A stretch of DNA of 13,965 nucleotides from Candidatus Sulfotelmatobacter sp. (GCA_030037575.1 JASHRB010000461.1:1-13965); one strand, 5' to 3'. Positions 1 to 8,303 are shown, counted from the first letter of the stretch. Notes: a model not told the origin generated them from the letters alone. Numbers and translations are program-made.

Positions 1-2515
1 ACGATTTGCCGTCCGCGCTGAGTTTTATGTAGGGAATGCTTTGCGCCCCGGCGGGATCGGCGGGAACGATTTCTTTAAACGGCTGGCGCTTGCCTGTGGC
101 CATGTCGACGCGAGTAATTTTCAAAGGAAGAGCGCGGGTGCGCAGCAAAAGGCTTTTTCCGTTGTCGAAAAAACTCAAAACCGTTTCATCAGGAGGAACT
201 TCGAAGTTCAGCTTTTGCGGCTCCCCGCCGGCGATGGGGAAAAGCCAGCGTTGATGGTGTGGGTCGGTGGCGAGAACCCATTTCCCGTCGGGCGTAACCA
301 GGCTGCCAAATATGTCCTCGGGCGTAATCGGGCGCGGGGCGCTGCCGGGGGGATCGATAGCCTGCACGTAAACACGGCGCTCGTGGCCGGGCTGGGCGGC
401 GGTGAAAATGACCGACTTGCCATCAGGCAACCACTCGGCAAAGTAATGCGGAGTCTTGTCGCCGATTGGCCGCGGCTCGCCAACCCCGGTCGGCACCAGC
501 ATCAGATGTGGCGGTTTGCCATTTTCCACCAGCGCCCACTTTTCATCCGGGGAAAGCCGGCCAAAATCTCCATCCGCCAGGCGCACCGCGGGGGAACCAT
601 CGGTATGGCGGAGGAAGACCCCGTCGTTGTTGCCCACGGCCTCGCCGCTCTCGGAAAAAAGCACGGTTTTGCCGTCGGCGGAGAAATCATTCAGCAGCGA
701 CCAGTCAAACCACGAGAGACTGCGTTCCCGGGTCTCACCCGGAGCCAGGGCAAACAAGCCCAGGCGAGTTTTATCGGCAGTGAGCAGAACCTCGCCGGAG
801 CGGCTGATGTCGTGAATCGTCACGCCGCCCGGTGCGCGGTAGATGAGGCGTTCCTTGCCGGAAAAGTCCAGGGCGTAGAGGGAGCGGGCAGCTCCGTTGG
901 GCACCGCGGAGAACCACACTTCCTTGCCCTTGGGGCTCCAGGCCAAGCCTTGCACGCTGGAATAAAACGAAGAGCTGGCTTTTTTATTGCCCTGCTGGTC
1001 GATGATCACTATGCGTCCGTCATCACCGCTTTGGATGTGATCGGCGAACGCCAGGAACTCGCCGTTGGGCGAAAAGCGCACATGGCTGACCCAGGCGGCA
1101 GGGGCGTAGATCACGGTGCCGATGGGATATTCGAGACGATTGCCATTGCCTCCGCCCGGGCGAATCACCGTCAGCGATTGGCCGTCTGCCGACCAGTCCG
1201 CCCACATCACCTGATCGAGAACCTCGCGAGGAGCGCCCCCGGCCAGCGCCACCCGCGCCATCGTGCCGGTCTGCGTGAAGGGGCTGTAAGCCCGGGGATG
1301 AAGGCTGATCACCATCTCACCCTTGGAGGAGATCGCCAGAATCTGCGCCGAGGGCAAACCTACGGGACGCGAATCGCTACTGTCGAAGCGCGTGGAGAAC
1401 AGCTCCTGCGGCGCACCTTCCCAGGTTGCACCGTAAACAATCGATTGACCGTCAGGAGCGAAGCGGGCGTCCCAGATGGTGCCATTGCGGAAAGTGATTT
1501 CGTGGAAGGTAGGACTGGCGACCGCACCGCGGCGCGCAAAGAAATAAACCCCCAGCCACGACCCGAGAACCAGCCCGGCGGCGACGGCCGACATAAGCAG
1601 GCGGCGAGAGCTTTTTTGTTCTTCCAGCGGCAAGGCTTTGATTCCGCCGCGGCGGGAGGTGGAAATGTCGCTCAAGGCATCCAGGTTGAAGGCCAGATCA
1701 CGCGCCGATTGAAAACGCTCGGCCGGACTTTTTTCCAGGCAGTGGCGAACGATGCGTTCGAGGGCTGATGAGATGTTGCGATTGGTCTCGGTGAGATCGG
1801 GCGGATCTTCTTTCAGAATGGCGCTCATCGTATCCACGGGAGAGTCGCCGTGAAAAGCGCGTTTGCCGGAAAGCATTTCGTAGAGCACCGCGCCGAAAGC
1901 AAAAATATCGGAGCGCGAATCGGCGGGCTGGCCGCGCACCTGCTCCGGAGCCATGTAGCCGACGGTGCCCATCACCGTGCCGGCGTCGGTGGCGATCTGC
2001 TGGGTGGGAGCATCGCCAGACTCGTCGGGTTGGGGATGCGTGAGCTTGGCGAGGCCGAAATCGAGAATCTTTACCCGGCCATCGGCAGTGAGGAAAAGGT
2101 TTTCGGGTTTGAGATCGCGATGGGTGATTCCTTTTTCGTGGGCGGCGGCCAATCCGCTGGCGATTTGCCGGGCGTAGTCGATGGCCTTGCGCGCCGGGAT
2201 CGGGCCTTCGTGCAGGCGGTCGCGCACAGTCTCGCCTTCGAGCAGCTCTGAAACTACGTAGGGAGCGGCGTGATCTTCTCCGATATCGAAGATGGAAAGA
2301 ATATGGGGATGGTTGAGAGCGGCGGTCGCGCGGCATTCCTGCGCGAAACGCCGCAAGCGGTCGGGATCAGCGGAGAATGATGCGGGAAGAATTTTGATGG
2401 CGACCTCGCGGCTGAGCCGGGAGTCGCGGGCTCGGTAAACCTCGCCCATGCCGCCCGCGCCAATCGACGATTGAATTTGATACGGCCCCAGCCTGGTTCC
2501 GGAAGTGAGCGCCAT
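1..2515 (-). CDS. Membrane Ser/Thr protein kinase with C-terminal PD40/TolB-like propeller (partial, runs off left edge)
   Basis: The frame is open from ATG at 2515 to the window edge, about 838 codons, so the C-terminus is missing. Residues 1-280 are a PknB/Hanks-type kinase: glycine loop GAGGMGEV (19-26), VAIK lysine K41, HRDLKPEN (catalytic D134), DFG (152-154) and APE (189-191) are all present, so it should be active. A single hydrophobic segment at about 305-326 follows a basic stretch, placing the kinase in the cytoplasm and the rest in the periplasm. From about 335 on, repeated S/APDGxxI/V units (for example FAPDGQSIVY, FSPNGEFLAF, LPDGKSVIFT, TPDGKWVLAT, LSADGKS) mark a WD40-like/PD40 propeller, presumably a sensor or protein-binding module. 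The ligand is unknown. It lies 36 bases after the dusB stop but has its own TATAAT and no Shine-Dalgarno sequence. Such kinases are numerous in Acidobacteriota. Confidence 0.93.
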   Translation of the reverse strand, partial: MALTSGTRLGPYQIQSSIGAGGMGEVYRARDSRLSREVAIKILPASFSADPDRLRRFAQECRATAALNHPHILSIFDIGEDHAAPYVVSELLEGETVRDRLHEGPIPARKAIDYARQIASGLAAAHEKGITHRDLKPENLFLTADGRVKILDFGLAKLTHPQPDESGDAPTQQIATDAGTVMGTVGYMAPEQVRGQPADSRSDIFAFGAVLYEMLSGKRAFHGDSPVDTMSAILKEDPPDLTETNRNISSALERIVRHCLEKSPAERFQSARDLAFNLDALSDISTSRRGGIKALPLEEQKSSRRLLMSAVAAGLVLGSWLGVYFFARRGAVASPTFHEITFRNGTIWDARFAPDGQSIVYGATWEGAPQELFSTRFDSSDSRPVGLPSAQILAISSKGEMVISLHPRAYSPFTQTGTMARVALAGGAPREVLDQVMWADWSADGQSLTVIRPGGGNGNRLEYPIGTVIYAPAAWVSHVRFSPNGEFLAFADHIQSGDDGRIVIIDQQGNKKASSSFYSSVQGLAWSPKGKEVWFSAVPNGAARSLYALDFSGKERLIYRAPGGVTIHDISRSGEVLLTADKTRLGLFALAPGETRERSLSWFDWSLLNDFSADGKTVLFSESGEAVGNNDGVFLRHTDGSPAVRLADGDFGRLSPDEKWALVENGKPPHLMLVPTGVGEPRPIGDKTPHYFAEWLPDGKSVIFTAAQPGHERRVYVQAIDPPGSAPRPITPEDIFGSLVTPDGKWVLATDPHHQRWLFPIAGGEPQKLNFEVPPDETVLSFFDNGKSLLLRTRALPLKITRVDMATGKRQPFKEIVPADPAGAQSIPYIKLSADGKS

Positions 2516-2525
2516 AGTGGGGAAG

Positions 2526-2531
2526 ATTATA
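2526..2531 (-). promoter_or_regulatory. TATAAT -10 box close to the kinase start (possible leaderless promoter)
   Basis: A perfect TATAAT on the minus strand ends 10 bases before the kinase ATG, inside the 36-base gap after dusB. A transcription start 7-10 bases downstream would fall at or within a few bases of the start codon. No purine-rich Shine-Dalgarno sequence precedes the ATG; the bases there are CTTCCCCACT. No convincing -35 was found, so this is a sequence-based guess. Confidence 0.4.
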
Positions 2532-2551
2532 TCGAAGGAACAACGGGAGGA

Positions 2552-3676
2552 CTACGAGCGGGTGAGCGCGCCGGCAGCTTCGCGGGCCGGGGCGCCCGCG
2601 CCACCCAGCCTGCTTTCGAAGAAGTCTTCCACCCGGCGCAGGATTTCGACATCGCTCCTCGATTCGTAGATTTCCCTGCGCAAGTGCGCGCCGCCGGGAA
2701 CGCCATGCGTGAACCAGGACGCAAACTGCTTCATCTTGCCGACGGCGTCGGGCAGTTCTTCTTCGATCAGCATTTGAAAATACGTGCGGATCATTTGATA
2801 ACGATCGGCTTCGGCGGGCTGGTCGTAGGTCTTGGCCACCGGCAAAAAGCTTGTGGGCACAGCCGCCGCTCCGCAATATTGCCCGATCTGCCGAAAGATC
2901 CAGGGATTCGAGGGCGCGGTGCGGCCGATCATGACGGCATCGCATCCCGTCTGCGCCACCATCGCGCCGGCGTCTTCGGGAGTGCGAATGTCGCCGTTCC
3001 CGATCACCGGAATCTTCACCGCCCCTTTCACCGCCGCGATCCACTCCCAGCGCGCCTTGCCGCTATAGCCCTGCTCGCGGGTGCGGGCATGGAGAGCGAC
3101 CGCGGCGAGTCCGCAGGATTCGGCCAGGCGCGCCAGTTCGACGCAGACAATCTCGTCATCGTTCCATCCGGCGCGAAATTTTACGGTGAACGGAATCTTC
3201 ACCGCCGCGCGCACCGCCTGGAAAATTTTTCCGATGGCCGGCAAATCGCGCAGCAGCCCCGAGCCGCCGTTGCATTTCACCACTTTTTTCGCCGGACAGC
3301 CGAGATTGAGGTCAACGATATCGAAGCCGAGATCCTCCACCGTGCGCGCCGCTTCCGCCATCACCTGCGGATTGCTACCGAACAGCTGCGCCGAGATGGG
3401 ATGCTCGTCTTCATAGAAATGCAAATACCGCTTCGCCTTCTGATCCTTTTTGCGCAACACGCCGTCCGCCGAGGTGAACTCGGTCATGATCAGCCCGCAT
3501 CCGCCGAGCTTGCGAATGAACCGGCGAAACACCGTGTCGGTGACGCCAGCCATCGGCGCCAGCACCGTGGCGGGCGCGACGGCCACCGCGCCAATGCGAA
3601 GCTCAGCGGGAACCGACGCTGGGGGGACGGAGTGGCGGTCGGGGGCGCCGCCCGAATTGTCCCAGAATTTCTTCAC
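2552..3676 (-). CDS. dusB: tRNA-dihydrouridine synthase, DusB/NifR3 type
   Basis: This is a flavin (FMN) enzyme that reduces uridine to dihydrouridine in the tRNA D-loop using NADPH, in the cytoplasm. The 374-residue product carries the family marks in order: LAPMAGVTD (39-47), the catalytic cysteine in LNLGCPAKKV (C127), the FMN-contacting lysine in TVKFRAG (K166), LHARTR (H196), IGNGDI (225-230) and IGRTAP for phosphate binding (250-255). The start is GTG at 3676. It gives about 25 residues before the usual IGxxxLxxxxxLAPMAG opening, slightly longer than typical; no better in-frame ATG or GTG exists before the core. There is no Shine-Dalgarno sequence, but TAAAAT lies 6 bases before the GTG. 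The kinase gene follows 36 bases downstream on the same strand and may also be read from dusB transcription. Confidence 0.95.
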   Translation of the reverse strand: MKKFWDNSGGAPDRHSVPPASVPAELRIGAVAVAPATVLAPMAGVTDTVFRRFIRKLGGCGLIMTEFTSADGVLRKKDQKAKRYLHFYEDEHPISAQLFGSNPQVMAEAARTVEDLGFDIVDLNLGCPAKKVVKCNGGSGLLRDLPAIGKIFQAVRAAVKIPFTVKFRAGWNDDEIVCVELARLAESCGLAAVALHARTREQGYSGKARWEWIAAVKGAVKIPVIGNGDIRTPEDAGAMVAQTGCDAVMIGRTAPSNPWIFRQIGQYCGAAAVPTSFLPVAKTYDQPAEADRYQMIRTYFQMLIEEELPDAVGKMKQFASWFTHGVPGGAHLRREIYESRSDVEILRRVEDFFESRLGGAGAPAREAAGALTRS

Positions 3677-3682
3677 CGTCTT

Positions 3683-3688
3683 ATTTTA
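3683..3688 (-). promoter_or_regulatory. TAAAAT -10-like box immediately before dusB
   Basis: TAAAAT on the minus strand is separated by only 6 bases (AAGACG) from the dusB GTG. Initiation 7 bases past the hexamer would fall on the first base of the start codon, giving a leaderless mRNA. The -35 region at 17-base spacing (GCCGAT) is poor. Confidence 0.35.
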
Positions 3689-3727
3689 CCGGTGGGCTGC
3701 AAATAATCGGCTGTCGGCATCCGGGAG

Positions 3728-3756
3728 TTGACTGCGCCGCTGGCAGCCGTTAAATT
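3728..3756 (+). promoter_or_regulatory. Sigma-70-type promoter of the riboswitch/receptor transcript
   Basis: TTGACT (3728-3733), a spacer of exactly 17 bases, and TAAATT (3751-3756) form a near-consensus sigma-70 promoter. The predicted transcription start is near 3763, about 30 bases ahead of the riboswitch P1 stem. The whole aptamer would therefore be in the leader, as expected. It lies back to back with the dusB start. Confidence 0.7.
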
Positions 3757-3793
3757 CAAAAAGCCGCAGTTTTTCGCTCTTTGAGATGTGCTT

Positions 3794-4005
3794 CGGTTTG
3801 CGCGTCTTTGCCGCTCGGCAAAGACAGGGAAGCGGGTGCAACTCCCGCGCTGCCGCGCAACTGTAAGCGAGGAAATTCGCAGACGGCCACTGGAATTCAT
3901 TCTGGGAAGACCGCTGCACGTCCGGATGCTGGGCCAAGCGGCATGAGAGCCGGTTGGCGGCAAGCACCATCCTCACTCGCCAAGCCAGGAGACCGGCGCA
4001 AACCG
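3794..4005 (+). ncRNA. Cobalamin riboswitch (adenosyl/methylcobalamin aptamer)
   Basis: This occupies most of the 366-base gene-free stretch between dusB and the receptor. CGGTTTGCG (3794-3802) pairs perfectly with CGCAAACCG (3997-4005) to close the element as P1. Inside is a 9-bp hairpin, GTCTTTGCC/GGCAAAGAC (3804-3812 with 3817-3825). It is followed by the conserved AGGGAA, the GCGGG-TGCAACT-CCCGC stem-loop (3832-3848), the hallmark GCAACTGTAAGCGAG near 3858, and the B12 box AGCCAGGAGACCGGC (3983-3997). These match the Rfam cobalamin family in order and spacing. Cobalamin riboswitches usually turn off B12 uptake or synthesis genes when the cofactor is plentiful, and the BtuB-like gene downstream fits. 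The stretch between the promoter and P1 shows nothing else. Confidence 0.95.
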
Positions 4006-4015
4006 TCTACCGCAA

Positions 4016-4037
4016 CCTCTTTCGCGTGAAAAGGAGG
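4016..4037 (+). promoter_or_regulatory. Shine-Dalgarno and SD-sequestering hairpin (riboswitch expression platform)
   Basis: AAGGAGG (4031-4037) is a strong Shine-Dalgarno sequence 5 bases before the receptor ATG. CCTCTTT (4016-4022) can pair with all of it (seven pairs, one of them U-G) across an 8-base loop. This sits 10 bases after P1 of the cobalamin aptamer. It looks like a translational switch: ligand binding stabilises the hairpin and hides the ribosome site. No U-run terminator is present, so control at translation is inferred. Confidence 0.65.
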
Positions 4038-4042
4038 ATGTT

Positions 4043-6250
4043 ATGCGCGCGCTTTGCGCTTCGTGGTTGCTTTTTCTGTCCGCGGCAGCACTGGCCGGCG
4101 ATCTCGAGGTAAAAGTCGAAGACCCGCAGTCTGCCGCCGTCTCCGGCGCCCAGGTTTCCCTGCTGGCCAAAGGAACGGGCACTGCTCTCAGAACCACCAC
4201 CACCTCTGCCGAAGGAATCGCCACGTTTTCGGAATTCCGACCCGGCGAATTTTCCTCCCGCGGTTATCGAATTCAAGTGCTCGCCCCCGGTTTCGCCTCG
4301 CCTAGTGAGGACGTTCCCGCTGACACCAACAGGGTCACGGTTCGTTTGCAGTTGGCGGTGGCCTCGGAAACGGTGGTGGTAAGCGCCACCCGCACCCCCA
4401 CTCCCGCCGAGCAAACCGGCGCCAGCATTTCGAGCCTCGAGAGCGGCCAGCTCGAAGTCATGCAGCCCGTGGCGGCGGACGACGCACTCCGCTTTCTCAC
4501 GGGCGCGGTGGTCAACAGCTACGGGCAAGACGGCGCACTGTCTTCCCTTTTCGTGCGTGGCGGCGAATCCACCTTCAACAAAGTGATCGTGGATGGCGTG
4601 GCCCTCAGCGAACCCGGCCTTACATTTGACTTCGGCACGCTGCCGCTGGGGCAGGCCGACCGACTGGAATTTCTGCGGGGAGCGCAAAGCACCCTGTATG
4701 GTTCCGATGCGATGACCAGCGTGGTCGAGGTTTGGACCCGCAGCGGAAACACTCCCACGCCTGAATTGCGCTTGGGCGCCGACGGCGGAAATCTCTCCAC
4801 GGCTAACGGCTACGCGTCTGTTTCCGGCGCCCGCGGCCGTTATGATTACGACTTTTTTGGCGATCAGTTCAACACGAATGGCTTTGGCGTAAACGATGTT
4901 TACTCGGATTCGCTGGCGGGGGCAAATGTGGGGGCTGCGCTCGATGCGAAAACTTCCTTGCGCGTCCGGGTTCGCCACTCCAACAGCCACACCGGACTCC
5001 CCGGAGCATGGGATTTCAACGGCGACCAACTGGTCCCGCCGTTGCCGGTCGGCAGCGCGCAAACCAATACCCTGCTCGGCAGCGCCGAACTTGCAATCGC
5101 CCGGCCTTCGGGCTGGGAGCATCGCTTGACCGCGTCCGACTACGTTTACCGCTACTTCGACAATAGCCCCGAGGGAAACACTTACAACTTCGCTTCCGTC
5201 TACAACTACGACATTAACCACGTCGCGGGCGAATATCAGGGCGACTACTCGGAGCGAGGCTGGACGCATTCGACCTTCGGCTACCGCATCGAAAACGAAA
5301 GCGCGTTTTTCGGTTATCCGGCGTTTCCCCCGCCCACCCACGGCCAGCGTCTCAACCAGGATGCATACCTGCAACAACAGCTCAGGCTGGGCAGGTTATC
5401 GGTTGTGGCCGGGGGAAGGTTGGTACACAGCAGCGAGTTCGGCAATATTGGCGTGCCCCGAGTCGCCCTCACTCTGGTGGCGCGGCGCGGAGGGGAAATT
5501 CTCTCCCCGACGCGCCTACGCTTTTCCTACGCCACCGCGTATATGGACCCGGACTTCACTGAGACTTTTGCCGGGCTGCCTTACTACGTACCCAATCCCG
5601 GACTTTTGCCGGAGCGCACGCGCGCATTCGAAGCCGGCTTCCAGCAGAATTTCTGGGCGGGCCGTTGGGTGCTGAATGCAACATATTTCAATAATCTCTT
5701 CCGCGACCAGATCGAATATGGGACCAACACCGTGACCTATCAAGGCAATCCGCCGGGAACGCTGGGGCAATTTTTCAACGTGCAAAAATCCTTTGCGCAA
5801 GGCGCGGAGGCCGAACTCCAGGGAAAAATCCGCCCCAGATTGCTGCTGACCGCAGCCTACACCTATACCTCCACCGAATACCTAGAATCTCCCTATTGCG
5901 CCGAGGATGCTTGCGGCACCCCGCTCTATGAAACCGGAAATCCCATGTTGCGGCGTCCCAAGCACTCGGCCACGATGCTGCTTAATTATCTGAGCCAGCG
6001 CTGGGCGGCGAACCTGGGCGGCAGTTTCGTGGGCAGGCGGCCCGACTCCGATTTCGTGGACCAGCTTGTCGACCACGCGGCGGGATACGTGCGCGCCGAT
6101 GTTGGCGGCTGGTACGCCATCAATGCGCGCGTCACTGCCTACGCCAACCTGTACAACGCCCTCGATCGTCACTACAACGAAGTCGTCGGTTATCCGGCAT
6201 TGCCGGTGAATTTTCGCGCCGGATTTCGTTTTCGCATCGGAGGCGAATAA
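4043..6250 (+). CDS. TonB-dependent outer-membrane receptor, BtuB-like (probable vitamin B12 uptake)
   Basis: The 735-residue product should form a 22-stranded outer-membrane barrel with a plug, importing its ligand with energy from TonB-ExbBD. A signal peptide (residues 1-18, ending ALA before G19) is followed at about 20-105 by a carboxypeptidase-regulatory-like beta-sandwich, common in acidobacterial receptors. A BtuB-style TonB box, ETVVVSATRT (109-118), comes next. The plug follows, with FVRGG (170-174), VIVDGV, the LRGAQSTLYGSDAM motif (211-224) and VVEVWTRSG. The remainder is barrel, rich in alternating aromatic strands, ending in VNFRAGFRFRIGGE. The ATG has AAGGAGG 5 bases upstream. 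The cobalamin riboswitch in the leader argues strongly for corrinoid as substrate. That is inferred from regulation and BtuB likeness, not from ligand residues. No btuCDF genes are nearby. Confidence 0.92.
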   Translation: MRALCASWLLFLSAAALAGDLEVKVEDPQSAAVSGAQVSLLAKGTGTALRTTTTSAEGIATFSEFRPGEFSSRGYRIQVLAPGFASPSEDVPADTNRVTVRLQLAVASETVVVSATRTPTPAEQTGASISSLESGQLEVMQPVAADDALRFLTGAVVNSYGQDGALSSLFVRGGESTFNKVIVDGVALSEPGLTFDFGTLPLGQADRLEFLRGAQSTLYGSDAMTSVVEVWTRSGNTPTPELRLGADGGNLSTANGYASVSGARGRYDYDFFGDQFNTNGFGVNDVYSDSLAGANVGAALDAKTSLRVRVRHSNSHTGLPGAWDFNGDQLVPPLPVGSAQTNTLLGSAELAIARPSGWEHRLTASDYVYRYFDNSPEGNTYNFASVYNYDINHVAGEYQGDYSERGWTHSTFGYRIENESAFFGYPAFPPPTHGQRLNQDAYLQQQLRLGRLSVVAGGRLVHSSEFGNIGVPRVALTLVARRGGEILSPTRLRFSYATAYMDPDFTETFAGLPYYVPNPGLLPERTRAFEAGFQQNFWAGRWVLNATYFNNLFRDQIEYGTNTVTYQGNPPGTLGQFFNVQKSFAQGAEAELQGKIRPRLLLTAAYTYTSTEYLESPYCAEDACGTPLYETGNPMLRRPKHSATMLLNYLSQRWAANLGGSFVGRRPDSDFVDQLVDHAAGYVRADVGGWYAINARVTAYANLYNALDRHYNEVVGYPALPVNFRAGFRFRIGGE

Positions 6251-6346
6251 GCGCGCAGAAGAGAAAAGGGGAAGGAAGCCGGCCAATGGGCTGCGGCACC
6301 AGCGCCGCTGAGCAGGACGATGTCAAACTGGGCGCGGGCGAGAACT

Positions 6347-7045
6347 TCAGCTCGCTTTTTCCGGAGAATGCGGCATTACGCCGGGCATGGACGCGGCCAT
6401 TTTCCCCCCGAAATATTTGGTGCGCGCCAGCAACAATTTCTCGATGTCCACGCCGCTTAACGGCTTCTGCTTGCCCAACAGATGCGTGACCAGCGCAATC
6501 TGGGCAAAGTGCTCGACGGTTTCCATCTTCATGTAAGCGTGCTCCAGGGTGTCGCCGTAGGTGACCACGCCGTGATTCGACATGAGGATGGCGTCATAGT
6601 GCGGGACATAAGGCTCCAGCGTGGTCGCCAACTCCGAAGTCCCGGGAGTGCCATAACGTGCCAGCGGAATGCACCCAAGGCCCATCACGACTTCACAGAC
6701 CAGAGGTTCGGTAAGCGCCAGGCCGGCGGCGGCGAATCCGGTCGCGGTCGGAGGATGTGCATGGACAATGGCCCCAACGTCCGGACGCATGCGATAAATC
6801 AGCAGGTGCATGCCGAGCTCGCTGGTTACGTGGCGCCGGCCGGCAACTCGCAAGCCCTCGCGATTCACGATCACCAAATCGCTCGACCGCATCGCGCCTT
6901 TGCTCACGCAAGTGGGCGTCACCAAAATGCGTTCGCGATCAAGGTGGACAGAAAGATTTCCATCCATCGCTGCCACGAAGCCGCGCTCGTGCAGCATGTG
7001 TCCATAGCGGACAATTTCTTCCCTGTGTTGGCGTTCGGCGGACAT
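6347..7045 (-). CDS. Class II aldolase/adducin family protein (fuculose-phosphate aldolase-like)
   Basis: The 232-residue cytoplasmic protein is of the size of FucA/AraD-type zinc enzymes, which cleave or epimerise sugar phosphates. Visible family features are GN (29-30), TPTCVSKGAM for phosphate binding (43-52), the catalytic-acid glutamate in TSELGMH (E76), the zinc ligands HAHPP (H95, H97) and the third zinc histidine in MSNHGVVTYG (H158). All metal and catalytic positions are intact, so it is probably active. The substrate cannot be told; it may be L-fuculose-1-phosphate, another sugar phosphate or a related lyase reaction. The ATG at 7045 is preceded by GAGAGAG at 5 bases, a modest Shine-Dalgarno sequence. 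It is convergent with the receptor and divergent from queA, and the 96 bases separating it from the receptor stop hold no clear terminator. Confidence 0.9.
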   Translation of the reverse strand: MSAERQHREEIVRYGHMLHERGFVAAMDGNLSVHLDRERILVTPTCVSKGAMRSSDLVIVNREGLRVAGRRHVTSELGMHLLIYRMRPDVGAIVHAHPPTATGFAAAGLALTEPLVCEVVMGLGCIPLARYGTPGTSELATTLEPYVPHYDAILMSNHGVVTYGDTLEHAYMKMETVEHFAQIALVTHLLGKQKPLSGVDIEKLLLARTKYFGGKMAASMPGVMPHSPEKAS

Positions 7046-7093
7046 GGATACTCTCTCAGGGAGTGGCGAAAGCGGCCGCGGCTGCCGCTAGGC

Positions 7094-7123
7094 ATAGTAT
7101 CGCACTTGCCGGGGAAGAGCCAA
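7094..7123 (-). promoter_or_regulatory. Putative promoter of the class II aldolase
   Basis: On the minus strand, TTGGCT (7123-7118), an 18-base spacer and TACTAT (7099-7094) give a fair sigma-70 match. The leader would be about 40 bases, with a GAGAGAG ribosome site. This is a guess from spacing only. Confidence 0.4.
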
Positions 7124-7199
7124 AGTAATTTTGACAAGATTAAGAAATCCACCGAGACAAAACCAATGCCGACCATGGGCGGCGACTCCGCTTCTCTTG

Positions 7200-7205
7200 T
7201 AATCT
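7200..7205 (+). promoter_or_regulatory. TAATCT (or overlapping TGTAAT) box 6-8 bases before queA
   Basis: TAATCT ends 6 bases before the queA GTG; the overlapping TGTAAT (7198-7203) ends 8 bases before it. Either would start transcription at or next to the start codon. No Shine-Dalgarno sequence is seen in the bases before it (CTGAAACT). The -35 position is weak. Confidence 0.35.
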
Positions 7206-7211
7206 GAAACT

Positions 7212-8303
7212 GTGCTGGTTTCCGATTTCAATTTTCATCTTCCTGAGGAACTGATCGCTCAGGAGCCGCTCGCGGCACGTGACGGCTCCCGCATGTTGCA
7301 GCTGGAGCGGGAGGGCGGCCAGTACGCCGATTGCCGGTTTCGCGATCTGCCGGAGATGCTGGGTGCGGATGATGTGATTGTGTTTAACAATACTCGCGTG
7401 TTTCCGGCGAGGCTCTATGGCCGGCGAGAAGGAGCGCGCTCTCAACCGCTCAGCCCGCGCAATCCGGCCGCCCGCGATTTTCTTGGCGGCCGCGTCGAGG
7501 TTTTGCTCACACGGCAAAGCTCAAGCCAACCGAACGATTGGGACTGCCTGGTGCGTCCCGGCCGCAAAATCGGAGTGGGCGAGCGCATGGTTTTCGGTGA
7601 AAACCATGAATTGCACGCCCAGATTCTGGCTCGCGGAAAATTCGGCGAACGCCATCTTCGCTTCCAGCCGGTCGAAGATTTTTACCGCCTTCTCGATCGC
7701 ATCGGCCACGTGCCCCTTCCGCCTTATATCGCCCGCGCCGATGCCGCCGCGGATCGGGAGCGCTATCAAACGGTCTATGCAGGGGAACGCGGATCGATTG
7801 CCGCACCCACCGCCGGGTTGCATTTCACGCCCCGGATTCTGGATCGCATCCGCGAGCGGGGCATTCAGGCGGTGGAGATTACTCTCCACGTCGGCCTCGG
7901 TACCTTCCAGCCTGTGCGGGTTGAACGCGTCGAAGATCACAAGATTCACTCCGAGGCCTATTCGATTTCAAGGGAGGCCGCGTCGCTACTGAACCATGCC
8001 CTCGGTAACCGAAAGCGCGTGGTCGCCGTCGGAACAACCACGGTGCGCACGCTGGAACATGCCCTTCGCGAAGGGTCAGGGTCCATCCGCCCCGGAGGCG
8101 GCACCGCAGACATCTTCATTTACCCCGGATTCGAATTCAAGGGGGTGAGAGCAATGTTGACAAACTTTCATTTGCCGCGGTCCAGCCTGCTCATGCTGGT
8201 CAGCGCCTTCGCTGGGCGGGAGAACCTTTTGCGCGCCTACGAACATGCAGTTTCCGCCGGCTACCGCTTTTATTCCTACGGGGACTGCATGCTTATCGAA
8301 TAA
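7212..8303 (+). CDS. queA: S-adenosylmethionine:tRNA ribosyltransferase-isomerase
   Basis: QueA transfers and isomerises the ribosyl group of S-adenosylmethionine onto 7-aminomethyl-7-deazaguanine in tRNA, forming epoxyqueuosine at wobble position 34. The 363-residue product shows the family motifs in order: DFNFHLPEELIAQEP at the N-terminus, VFNNTRVFPARL, WDCLVRPGRKI, VPLPPYI, ERYQTVYA, the near-invariant APTAGLHFT, HVGLGTFQPV, VGTTTVRTLE, the Asp-containing GGTADIFIYPG, LTNFHLPRSSLLML and YRFYSYGDCMLI. A short extra loop (REGARSQPLSPRN, about residues 74-86) after VFPARLYG makes it a little longer than many homologues. The start is GTG at 7212, chosen because it gives the standard N-terminus. 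It has no Shine-Dalgarno sequence and may be leaderless. No other queuosine genes are in the window. Confidence 0.96.
   Translation: MLVSDFNFHLPEELIAQEPLAARDGSRMLQLEREGGQYADCRFRDLPEMLGADDVIVFNNTRVFPARLYGRREGARSQPLSPRNPAARDFLGGRVEVLLTRQSSSQPNDWDCLVRPGRKIGVGERMVFGENHELHAQILARGKFGERHLRFQPVEDFYRLLDRIGHVPLPPYIARADAAADRERYQTVYAGERGSIAAPTAGLHFTPRILDRIRERGIQAVEITLHVGLGTFQPVRVERVEDHKIHSEAYSISREAASLLNHALGNRKRVVAVGTTTVRTLEHALREGSGSIRPGGGTADIFIYPGFEFKGVRAMLTNFHLPRSSLLMLVSAFAGRENLLRAYEHAVSAGYRFYSYGDCMLIE

Noticed and set aside
41..1768. A 575-codon open frame on the plus strand
   Set aside because: It is antisense to the kinase gene, whose own frame shows intact kinase and propeller motifs. The plus-strand translation is low-information and Arg/Gly/Ala/His-rich, a by-product of high GC.
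4007..5377. A 456-codon open frame on the minus strand
   Set aside because: It lies antisense to the TonB-dependent receptor and partly over the riboswitch. It has no recognisable domain, and the receptor motifs are on the other strand.
6293..6308. GCGGC/GCCGC hairpin between the convergent receptor and aldolase genes, as a terminator
   Set aside because: It has only five pairs and no U-run on either side, so it cannot be called an intrinsic terminator.
7131..7136. Perfect TTGACA between the aldolase and queA as a -35 for queA
   Set aside because: At 17-18 bases downstream there is only GAGACA/AGACAA, and it is about 60 bases from the TAATCT/TGTAAT box by queA, so it does not pair with a plausible -10.
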